From Anniella stebbinsi (Eukaryota > Chordata > Lepidosauria > Squamata > Anniellidae): DNA of 64,000 bases. Positions 54,660-64,000 of this stretch are shown here, in pieces; positions within the stretch are counted from its first letter, which is position 1; the number at the start of each line of letters is the position of its first letter. The stretch is from the NCBI GenBank assembly GCA_029215795.1, contig JARDYH010000006.1, forward strand, positions 24,133,501 to 24,197,500, read 5' to 3'. The translations under genes were made by a program, and so were the position numbers. The notes under the pieces were generated by a model. The model ran no database searches. It was given only the letters and a program-made list of their open reading frames with translations, and was not told the origin of the DNA.

Positions 54660-55330
54660 CTCCCATGACTGGAATATAGCAATTGATGGATATAACTTGT
54701 TCAAAAAGAAAATAAGAAATCGAAAGGGAGGCGAAGTTGCACTATTTGTTAAAAATACTTATCCTGCACAGAAATACAGGAGGATGAGCCTGGTAGGCCT
54801 ATTGAGAGCATCTGGATTAAAAGAAATGAGGCATGATAGTTGGAGTCTACTACCGACCACCCAATCAAGGAGAAAACGAGGATGAAACTTTTGATAAGCA
54901 AATTGCCAGTGTTTCAAGGAAGTGTGATGTAGTAGTAATGGGGGACTTCAGTTACTCTGATATCTGTTGGGAGGCAAATTCTGCCAAAAGTGGTCCCTCC
55001 AAGGAATTCCTGACATGTGTGGTTGATAACTTTCTCCTACAGAAAGTGGAGGAAGGAACTGCTATCCTTGACTTGATTCTGACCAATAGGGATGACTTAG
55101 TGGATAAAGTGGCATTTATGGGAACTCAGGGGGAAAGTGACCACATCATACTTGAGTTCTTGATTTTAAAGGAAACAAAAGCTGAATATAGCTATACACG
55201 TACTCCGGCTTTTAGGAAAGCCGATTTTAATAAACTCAGAACATTGATAAGTAAGGTCCCATGGCAGGTGACCCTAATGAGAAAAGGAGTCCAAGATGGG
55301 TGGAAGTTTCTAAAAAGGAAATTTTAAAGG
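54660..55330 (+). pseudogene. CR1 ORF2 endonuclease remnant
   Basis: Shows WDDSHDWNIAIDGYNLF, then after a frameshift IVGVYYRPPNQ, VVVMGDFSYSDICWEANSA and GESDHIILEF. These are the apurinic-like endonuclease motifs of CR1. The usual GDFN is GDFS, so a conserved catalytic-site residue is changed, and a frameshift near 54835 breaks the frame. Confidence 0.85.
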
Positions 55331-56101
55331 CCCAATTACAAACAATTCCAACAAGGAAAAAAGATAGAAGACAGCAGAAGAAACCAATGTGGCTCCACAA
55401 AATGTTTAGAGAAGTCCTGAAAACAAAAAAGGTCACATATAGGATGGTGGAAGGAAGGCTAGATTACTAAATAAGAGTATAGACAGGTAGCACAGAAATG
55501 CAGGAATGGCATCAGGATGGCAAAAACAGAGAATGAGCTGAGTCTAGCAAGGGATGCTAGTATCAACAAAAAAACTTTCTTCAGGTATGTGCATGGTAAA
55601 AGACAGAGGTTCAACGACTTAGTGAGGATGGCAAAATGATCACAGATGACAAAGAAAAGGCCGAAGGCCTCAATTCCTACTTTGGCTCAGTCTTCTTCCA
55701 AAAGTGAGTCTATGACCTTCCTGGAAAAAGTGAAGTACAAGCTGAAGGGGAAGGATTGCACATTGAGATTGATAAACAAATGTTTAAGGAACATCTAATT
55801 TTTTTGAACGAGTTCAAATCTCCAGGGCGAGGTACTGGTTCCTCTCTATTTGGCACTGGCTAGGCCTCATCTTGAGTAGTGCATCCAGTTCTGGGCACCA
55901 CACTTTAAGAAGGATGCATATAAGCAGGAGGGGGTCCAGAGGAGGGCAACGAGGTGTTGTGCTTCAGTTTGAGGGATTAAGCAGAAAGGAGGAACAGCTA
56001 AGCCTGGGAGTGTTTGGGGGAGTGGCCCTTCACTTTATGAGCAGGGAGTTGGACTTGATGGTCTCATAGGTCCCTTCCAACTCTACTATTCTATGATTCT
56101 A

Positions 56102-57351
56102 TGATCACACCTACTCCTCCCCAGTTTGCGTCCATGGTTTCTCTCTCCGTTTCCTTAGCGAGTTCAGTTCATGTATCTTTTCACCTGTATCGCTACTGTG
56201 CTGGTGAAATCTCCTGCCCCTACGTTCTCCTTCCCCCTGCAGTTAAATTTTTATATTTTTGAATTCTGCGCAAATACAATAGTATGACAGACTGAAACTG
56301 AACAATGACAGTAAAACAACACACTATGCTTTCCCCTAAGATCATATTAAACAAGGTAAGTGAAGAGAAAATATAATAATTCGTTTTTGGAGAAGTTTGT
56401 GGTCAATGTTGGCATGGCAAGGGGAGACGACATTGTTCTGGTCAGGAAACCTCAGGTACCTCTAGACAGACACTTTCTGTCGAGTTGGCTTCGCACTGGT
56501 GGCAGCTGGGTTACATGATGCTGCCGCCAGTGCGAAGCCATCTAGGGGCAAAGGCCCTTTGCTCCGCTCAGGCATTTACCCCAACTTTTTTTTAGAGCGG
56601 AGCAGGCTGGGCAGGGAAGGGAGTGGAGCAGCAAGCCATAAGCTTGCTGCACCGCCTCCGCAGTCCTCCCCGCATTTAATTTTTTTTTAAAAAAACAGCA
56701 ATTTACCTTTGAGTAGGGGGGGCTACTGCCCCAGCTGCCCCTCCAGCTGCTGCTGGGCTGGCATGGGCGCGGCGGTGGCAGTGGCGACAGGAAAAGCCGC
56801 CATGGCGCTCCTTACATGAAGACTGGCGGAAGGGGCATCAATGTGCGGCACGCCGCCTGCCGCTGCCACTGCGTGGCAAAAGAGGCACCATCAAGCTGAG
56901 GGCCTAGACATGCCTAATCAGGAGTAAGAACCATAGAGTTGAATGGGACTGAGTCCCAGGCATGGGCAATGGCGGCCTTGCTTGCCTTCTCCACGGAGTG
57001 TTTGGGTACCCTCTCTCTCCCCCATCATGGCTGAGTAATTGAGCAGAGAACCCCCCACCCTCCTTTGTCAGCAAGACCGCACTTCAACACACACGGCCCC
57101 AACAAAAAAATGGGATGGTCTGATATTGCGCAAGGACAGCAATACATGGGAGGGAGGAGCAGCTGTATTGCACATGGAGGGGAAAAAACAGACTTTCCCT
57201 GCTCCAAAATAAGATGGAAAATGGAGGTGAGATGAGTGGTGAGAAGAGGTGAGATGAGCGCAGGACAGGGATGACGTCATGTAGTACTGTGCTACAAAAA
57301 CACATACCAGGCATGGCAAAAGTGTGATAAGTTGCTAGTGTGATGGAGCTC
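56102..57351 (+). mobile_element. MITE family E-like element, inserted at the CR1 tail, CTA duplication
   Basis: Starts tgatcacacctactcctcc and ends tagtgtgatggagctc. Flanks CTA (56099-56101) and CTA (57352-57354), the first taken from the CR1 ttctatgatt tail. Left terminus is shortened compared with 53787. Its 1250-bp body holds a GC-richer insert (about 56455-56915) of unknown type. Confidence 0.6.
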
Positions 57352-57369
57352 CTAGTTCCTATTTGACCA

Positions 57370-57512
57370 GGAGGCTGAATGGATGATGTTGGGCCCGTTA
57401 CTAACTCTAATCCTAACCTACCTCCAAGGTTGTTGTGAGGATAAAATAGAGAGGAAGAGGATTATGTACACTGCCTTGGACTCAAGGCAGAACATAAATA
57501 TAATAAATAAGT
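57370..57512 (+). mobile_element. tRNA-SINE 3' part
   Basis: taatcctaacctacctccaaggttgttgtgaggataaaatag ... aacataaatataataaataag is the 3' half of the SINE type seen at 18870. Confidence 0.6.
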
Positions 57513-59569
57513 GCTGTTGTGCTTTATTAAAAAAATTAAAAGCATTTTGTGGGCTTGTGCTTTTGTGCAAAGAGATTTAAGTAAAAAGTAAAACTTTGAT
57601 AGAATGGAAAGGATCACTAGCTATGGTAATGGCACTGTAACCAGGAAACAGCAGGGCAAACTATGCAAATGGCAACAACCCGCCTCCCCTCCTACTGGTA
57701 CATCAATAACACTTTGCCAGTCCACATCACATGCAAAATATTGCCAAGAATCATGCCTCTAAAAAGATGGGAAGAAAGCACGGTGAAAACTGGAATTGAA
57801 CAGTTTTGGCAGCAATGCTATCTGGATTCTTCATAATAACCGTGTGAATGAATGACATTAATTCCAGAGCCATATATATATACTTCTCATCAGCTTCTTT
57901 TCAAGCAACTCATTAAATTGTTGCCAGCAAGTAATTAAATTGACTGGGATGCTTAAACAGGGAGTTAAACTTTAGATTTGGACTCAAATGTGTTCTGTAA
58001 TGTAGGGATATTAAACTCCCATTGTAGCAGCTATTTCGTTTTAAATGTATTTATTTTAATATTATATGATTCATGGAGTGTTTTATTTTATATTTTTCAT
58101 TAGCATTTATTAGCATTCTGGAAAAGTGATCTATAAATGCTTTTAAACCAACCAACCAGCTAACATTAATTCAAACCCTTGCAAGTTTATTCCAATCAAG
58201 CTCCACAGGATCCACAAAGACAGAGGCTACAGCAGGACCGAAGAACAACCAAAGGACAAGGAACACATCAATGCTCAGGAGGACCATGTTGCTTGGGCAA
58301 GACTCCAATGGCATAGGGAGCCTGCTTAGATCCCTTCCAGTCTTGGAGGATCTAATGGCTAACCTGCGTGGAAGGAGTCAATCCATGCCCCAAGGGTTCT
58401 TCAGTGCCTAGTTAAATGCTGCAATCTGCAGTTTGTGGCGCACCACATGGGATACCCGCACACAGATCCCAAGACAACTAGTTCGAGTCTAGCAGCTCTT
58501 GACACAACCATCAGATAATATTGGCATTCCATATCAGTAGAGGGGACAGGTCAGAATTTGGCCAAATACCAAGATCTTTCCAAATCTCATCTCCCACATT
58601 TTGAAAGATTATAAGGGACTATTCTCTCTTCCAGTCAGATCCCAGCCCATCACCTCACCACAGAAGTGAGCCAAAGTCATGAGCTTGACTCAATTCATAT
58701 AAAGACATTTTCAGACTAGCTTCCATGGATTACAACACAAGGATTCAGTTCAAGGGCTTGTGGGAGAACCACACCAAGTATAGAATTTGGTGGGGGAGTA
58801 CATTTTTCTTGATTTCTTGATTCTTCTTCCTACCCAGCTGGGCTGTACACTGACTTTTAGTGGGCAGAAGAAAGAATCTGGACTTTTCTGTGTGCTCCAG
58901 AAAAATGTACACCGCCAGCCCTTTTTAATGTGAATCTCCCACAAACACTGGTCCAGCACCAGTATTACTCCTACCTACTCTCATTAAAGGGTGGAAATGA
59001 GTCCTTGCTGCAGGGGGATAATAACCATGCTGGGGCTTTGCACAGTGGAACAGCCAGCAAAGAAAATACAAATGCTTAAGACATGTTAAGTAAAGGTTCC
59101 TGAAGTGGGAGGGCAGAGCCAAGAAAAGCCGGGGGGGGGGAGGGAGTCATTCTACTCTTTGGGCTTTTAAAAGACTCGCCTTGGATCGTGCTTATGCTCC
59201 ATGTGCTGGGCCATGTCTTGATGGAGTTGTGGCTGCACCCCGAGGCCTCAAACTCCCACATTGATGCTCTTTCCTGTTCTCTGCATGGGAAGGAGCTCAA
59301 GTGCGGGTTTTGTGTGAAGGAGCCGCCACCCCCCTGCACCCCTGTACCCGCACCCATGCGCACCACGGGACATTGCATGGGCGCTGGGGGGGCAGCCTTT
59401 CTTGGTTCACTTATTTTAATCTGTAAATGCATTTACAGATAAATGAAAATAAACAACAATGGGGGGGGAGGAGGAACAGGGTGTTCCGGCTCTGCACATC
59501 CACCCCCATTTATTTATTTAATTATTTATTTATTTTGTTTTGAAATGATGGTCTGCAGAGGAACAGTGG
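57513..59569. other. intergenic, nothing recognised
   Basis: No supported gene or named repeat. Poly-G run at 59130-59145 and 59460. Confidence 0.4.
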
Positions 59570-59840
59570 TGGTCCAGCGACCATTTGGCTCACTGGTCCA
59601 CTCCCTTCCCTGTCCAGCCTATGGTGACCAATCAGGGGTCGCCATCGGCTGTGGCATGCCTCCGCAGCAGCTCTGGAGCAAGGTGACAGATGGCAGATGC
59701 CCTTGTTGCCTTGCTGGAAGCAAAAAAAAGTCAGGGTAAGTGCCCGACTTTTTTAAAGTGGAGCTTTGGGGGTTTGCCCCTGGATGGCTTCGCGATGGCA
59801 GCTGTGTCATATAGATGCCCTGGGGCAAACCCCTCATCAA
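59570..59840 (+). repeat. dispersed repeat of unknown type, copy 2
   Basis: Same phrase order as 50480-50760: gcgaccatttggctcactgg...ccactcccttccc, ggcatgcctccgcagcagctctggagcaagg, then aaaaaaagtcagggtaagtgcccgacttttttaa. Confidence 0.55.
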
Positions 59841-62075
59841 GATGTGCCCCTGGAAATCCATGTGAGGGAGCATAAGACAGTCAATTTTATAAACAAATCT
59901 TCACCATTTCCACAAAATGGCATCAAGGAAGTGAGGGATTAGTTGTGCTATGTGTTTCATGTAGATAATGATGTCCATCCATGATGTACACTTCATCACA
60001 TTTCACATAGCAAGGGAGGCATCTCAGTTTTGCCAGTCCAGCACGTCCAATGTTGGCAAAATGCAACATTTTCTGTGAAAAGTGCATTAACCAGGAAAGA
60101 TGCAGGGACCTTATATCTCCCCTCCAGTGTGTAAAAATCAGTTTGAGGAGGGTGATTTTGAGATGGAAAAGGACCAGAGAGGAAAGAGTCCAGCAGCCTC
60201 GCTCAATGCACCCTTCATCTTCTTGGCCTGACCCAGAGGAAAGGATGATAAATCTACCCATAACTTACAGCTTGAGCCTGAGAATGATGGGGCAGTGGGC
60301 TAGCCTTCTTCCCAGTTGTTTCTTTCCCCTGGCCCTAAGTTTGAGTCCAGCATTCCCAGTTTCTCAAGTGTGTTGGGTGACCTGTGTGGTTGGCCTGATA
60401 ATAAGCCCCCACACCTGCCCCTCACCATGCCAGACCTGTGTGTGCCCTCAACAGCTCTGGGCCCACATGCCGCCATATGCTCACTAGTACAGCTGCTAAA
60501 TACATTAATAGATTCCAGAAAGGATTCTCAACACATCTTTGCACCAAGCCTTTCATGCTAAATCAAAATGGTACTCTTATTTTAAATGCATCTGCAACAA
60601 TAGTAAACATGAATTTTGCAGTGCTCCTTGAAGATGTAAAACAGTAAGAAGATATTGAGGCTTCCCCCAAAGCCAGTTCCCCACATGGGATTATTTTCCA
60701 AGATAAAGTCCTTTATATAGCATCCCTCTGTGCAACATCTTTGGTTTATTCAGTAAAATAAATAAAAGCCTTGCAGGTACTCTCTTTATACTGCAATGTG
60801 TGCAGTAGACGGGAAAGCTTACTCAATTCGTGAATATTTAATACAATGCTGGTGAAAGCAAAATGTTCCTTATGAGCTCCAGTTTCAAATCTCATTGTCC
60901 AGCTCAAATACATTCCTGACATGGAGAAAATAACATTTACTCACACTAAACAGCCCCTCCCCCTTGTGGTCCTCCCAAATGGGGCTCAGCTGAGTCTCTT
61001 TATTCATCCCCTCTCTGACCTCACCTTTGGAGTTTGCCAAGGAAAGTCTAATTATCAAGAAAGATGACAGTTCTAGTGATTAACTATTTTAATTTCCTTT
61101 TGTTTCTCTCCCTAGTAGGCAGCATGGTTTGAAAAGTATGCTGAAAAAAACTCCGTGTCATTATTTTGCAATCTAATTAGATAAGCCTGGGTAATAATAA
61201 CCCATGTAGAAATAAATCCCAAAGTTTGTAATATTGGGTTTTTAAGTGGCAGGTGGGTCAGAGCTGCGCAGCCCCACTCCAATTTTACAGGATAGAATTC
61301 TATGGAGCTGTAGCAGAGCTGGTCTCTGGGATGCCATCTAGTGCTTGTTGTTGATATGACATATACACCCCCATCTCCCCAAAACATTCATTGCTAGGGA
61401 ATGAATGCCATCTCCCCTGTGGCTTGATCAATGTAGCTTTCCCCTGTCTCTCCTGAGTGTCCCTACCAGCCCAAATGGGCAAGCAATCATCATATGAAAG
61501 ATGGGATGATGAAGCTACTGTCTGGACCAAACCCGGTGTTGTGAATAGAACAAAATTTTCATTTGGCTGCCTGGGAGGGGGCCGGGGCCAGTGTCAGAAC
61601 CTGGCATTCTTGAAAGCTGCCAGGACCCCTGCGCCCTGGCAGGACACACCACTTTGACACCTGCTCTGGGCCCCCCTTAAAAATGTTTTCCCCAGCCAGA
61701 AAAGCCAGGGAGCTGGGTCTAGCTGCCATTTCCACACCACCACCCAATTTCCTACATTTTGGGAAATGTAAATAGCCACTAGATCAGCCACCAAATGAGC
61801 TCACCAGAGCTCACCAAGGGAGGACAGAGCCCAAAGGAGGGGCACTTTGCCTATTCCCCCTCAAACTAGGGAGTGGGAGGCGAACTAAACTGGCTTGGAA
61901 GAGACTCTGCAGAGGAGGTTTTCCAAAGGAGGACTCAGGGTGGCCCCACAGCACACATTTCCCCTTCATGTACAGCTCCTTCATAGTCTCTTCGATTGTA
62001 AACTTGAATGCAGGTTCTCTGTCTCTTATTTTGCTTTACATTCCACACCTAAGTCCTGTAGGTACTCTAGAAAAT
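59841..62075. other. intergenic, nothing recognised
   Basis: Mostly unique-looking sequence. No gene supported. Confidence 0.4.
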
Positions 62076-62148
62076 AAAAATGATAATGATGATAATGATG
62101 ATAATAATAATAATAATAATAATAATATAACAACAATAATGAGGAGGA
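62076..62148 (+). repeat. (gataat)/(ata)n microsatellite
   Basis: gataatgatgataatgatgataataataataataataat followed by (gga)n. Confidence 0.9.
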
Positions 62149-62252
62149 GGAGGAGCAAGTCTCAGACCAATGTGAGTCTGTCTTCTCCTCCTGAACGGGT
62201 TAGCTATCATGGATGGGAAAGGTCCAAAACCTGAGAGGAAGAGAAAGGCTAA

Positions 62253-62591
62253 GAGCTCCATCAGACGAGCGTTTTATTGATTGTTTGTTACAGGGCACTC
62301 ATGGATTTTCATGGGTCCCTCTCATGACATCATCTGCCTCCTGTGCGCCTCCCACCCTTTCTAGCCTTCTTCGCATGACAAAAAAATCACTCCAGTAAGT
62401 CCAACATATTTTAAAGGTGGAAGTTGCCGCTATCTCATGCTGGGTGCAGGAGAAGCACATGATCAAAACAGCCCACTGAATAGGCCACGTGCACATTACT
62501 TCCTCTTTCAAAAGAGGAAGTAATGAGGAACAAATGCGTGGGCGGAGAAGCGACGGTAAGGAAACATGGATTTTTCCTGTGTGATGATGCT
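62253..62591 (+). mobile_element. MITE family C-like copy
   Basis: Starts gagctccatcagacgagcgt and ends cctgtgtgatgatgctc. It shares ttttattg, tctagccttcttcgcatgac and acttcctctttcaaaagaggaagt with 32153-32727. Left end resembles family E as well. Confidence 0.65.
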
Positions 62592-62784
62592 CTCAGGTTT
62601 GGGAGCCTGCAACCATTCACCAGGAAGATAGGGCCAACCCTAAAATGCTCCAAGCACAGGGAAATAGCACTGCTTTCTCTTGCTTAAGAGGTGCACCCAC
62701 AACAAAGGATTTCTGGCCATATTTAGATGTGCAAGTATCAACTCAGCTATTGTCTGGAAGTACAGCAAAGAGAGGGACAAACTA

Positions 62785-63135
62785 GGGCTGTGCACAGACC
62801 CCCCTGATCCGATCTGGATCTGTCAAGTTTGGATTAGACCTGACCCGACTCGGATCAGATAGGCCTGATCCGATCCAACTCGGATCCAAGCAGGAAAGCG
62901 GCCGTCCGACATTGAGGAGGCAGGAAGACACGGAGGACGACGGGGGACAACGCGGAGGAGGCAGCAGGTAAGCAGGGATAGTGGGGGGAGGGATGGGGAG
63001 AGTGGGTGGGAGTGCTGTGCACGGATCCAGATCGGATCCGGATCACGGATCCGATCCGGCCCAATCCGAGCCCGATCCGATCCGGATCTGGAAGGCCCAG
63101 ATCAGCTCAATCCGCTCTGGATTCGGGAACCTGAT
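62785..63135 (+). mobile_element. GATC-rich repeat element of unknown type
   Basis: Two arms dense in ggatc/gatccg (62805-62895 and 63018-63130), each preceded by gctgtgcac, flank a purine-rich centre (ggaggaggcagcaggtaagca). It looks like a transposable element whose ends are made of short GATC-centred palindromes. Confidence 0.5.
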
Positions 63136-64000
63136 CAGGATCAATCAATCAAATATGTATTACGGTCATAAGACCAGCATACAAAGTGCACAGCAGAATA
63201 CATATACATATAACATACAGGTGTAATACTAAAATATAGTCTTAATTACTCTAAAACTGCATTAAAAATTCATGTTTCCATAAGTAGATGATATTATCCC
63301 ATGTCGACAGGCAATTGTGGCCGCACAAAATCTTGCCACCTTAGCAGTTATCTGGGCATTCTGATCGGGCAGGAGGTACTTTAAATAGAATGCATCAGAT
63401 CGCCCTGGTTTTTTCTGTAAGATGGAGACTACAAAAATATGTTGAAAGTCACAATAAAATGTACAGTATAGTAGGACATGGCCCACAGACTCTACAGTAC
63501 CATCCTTACAGGGGCATAAATGCTCAATCTATGGAGTGTTGTTATATTTCCCCTCCAAAAGTGCAGAGGGAAGCACATTAAATTTAGCCAACGTAAACAC
63601 TCTTCTATATTTTGGCATGGTTATGGCAGCTAAATAGTTTGCTGGTAGAAAGGCCTGCCCATTGTCCCTAAATTCAGGGTATGGGCGAGCTAATCTTATA
63701 TGCTTTTGAAGCTCAATATCCCCAATTTGCCCTTAAAAGGCCCAGAGCTAGAATAGCACTTCGTGAAAAGCCCAGATTGTGTAATTTTCTTTCAACTGCC
63801 CTTTTCCATGAAGATTGATATACATCTATTAAGGTTAGGGGAGCCAAACCCTGTGGGGCAAATGTCATTTTTAGCCAGTAGTTTAGTTTATAGCTCCACG
63901 CATGGGATTCAACTGTCATTTGGCCTGTTTCAAGACATAAAAGTATATTGAGCACACAATTTGGAAGTCCAAGAATAGCTCTTAAAAATTCTTGTTTGGA
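63136..64000 (-). pseudogene. non-CR1 LINE 3' region, runs off the window
   Basis: The tail tgattgattg-type terminus lies at 63140-63155 on the minus strand. Minus-strand frames include LETGQMTVESHAW, APQGLAPLTLIDVYQSSWKRAVERKL (63713-63955) and ITAKVARFCAATI (63262-63486). These match the C-terminal region of a LINE family common in reptile genomes (possibly Vingi or another I-clade LINE). Frameshifted and incomplete. Confidence 0.6.

Larger units (their letters stand above)
52850..56101 (+). mobile_element. CR1 LINE, internally deleted and interrupted by two MITEs
   Basis: In order: a coiled-coil-like Glu/Gln stretch and ORF1 esterase-like region (52880-53409), an ORF1-ORF2 junction (53460-53700), a MITE (53787-54214), the start of the ORF2 endonuclease (LYINAQSMGNKQN), a second MITE (54304-54647), the rest of the endonuclease (to 55330), a linker before the reverse transcriptase (55490-55720), then a jump to the 3' end with tail ttctatgattctatga at 56101. 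The reverse transcriptase core is missing. Inactive. Confidence 0.85.

Noticed and set aside
1..64000. CRISPR arrays, rRNA or tRNA genes
   Set aside because: No regularly spaced repeats with unique spacers and no intact tRNA cloverleaf or rRNA signature seen. tRNA-like boxes occur only within degenerate SINEs.

Overview
The window is vertebrate nuclear DNA, most likely from a squamate reptile. It has spliced genes, a CpG-island promoter, CR1/L2-type LINE fragments ending in aaatgtaataaataaa or ttctatgattctatga tails, a vertebrate-type Gypsy element, tRNA-SINE-like fragments, and a very high density of short inverted-repeat transposons (MITEs). The organism call is inference from repeat content. 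I find one convincing protein-coding gene. Most of the rest is transposon debris, microsatellites and unrecognised intergenic sequence.

The gene runs on the + strand from 7434 to 19524 and is a complete protocadherin built like a member of the clustered protocadherins. One large exon (7434-10076) encodes the signal peptide, six cadherin repeats, the membrane segment and the first part of the tail. Three small exons (18386-18438, 18553-18641, 19265-19524) encode a shared-type constant tail resembling the Pcdh-alpha constant exons (QPNTDW, WTPRYAP, IPGTP and STFGKRKK motifs). The splice phases join cleanly to give a predicted protein of 1014 residues. No other variable exon lies in the 7.4 kb upstream and no gamma- or beta-like exon in the 44 kb downstream. 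This looks like a one-variable-exon protocadherin unit, possibly the delta-type subcluster lost in mammals or a solitary relative of it. The exon sits in a CpG island of about 4.4 kb.

Layout: 1-4.7 kb, old DNA-transposon pieces and a CR1 tail. 4.77-5.86 kb, an inverted pair of MITEs just 5' of the CpG island. 6.1-10.6 kb, CpG island and exon 1. 10.1-18.4 kb, intron 1, holding an internally deleted antisense Gypsy element with both LTRs, one expanded into a tract of about 240 bp of pure pyrimidine. 18.4-20.8 kb, constant exons and 3' UTR. 22-64 kb, intergenic: nested MITEs, a GC-rich element carrying ETS/CRE-like motifs, LINE fragments (29.2, 34.2, 41.7-42.9, 52.9-56.1, 63.1-64 kb) and many microsatellites.

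The second notable theme is the transposon archaeology. At least six distinct MITE families show perfect 3-bp target-site duplications (TAC, TGA, AAT, TTA, AGA, TGT, AAA, ATT, GAA, GTT, TTT, TAT and others). Three copies of one family are each exactly 355 bp. Several copies are inserted inside one another, giving a readable relative chronology. The 3-bp duplications and G-rich terminal repeats point to PIF/Harbinger-type mobilisation, but no transposase gene is present in the window.
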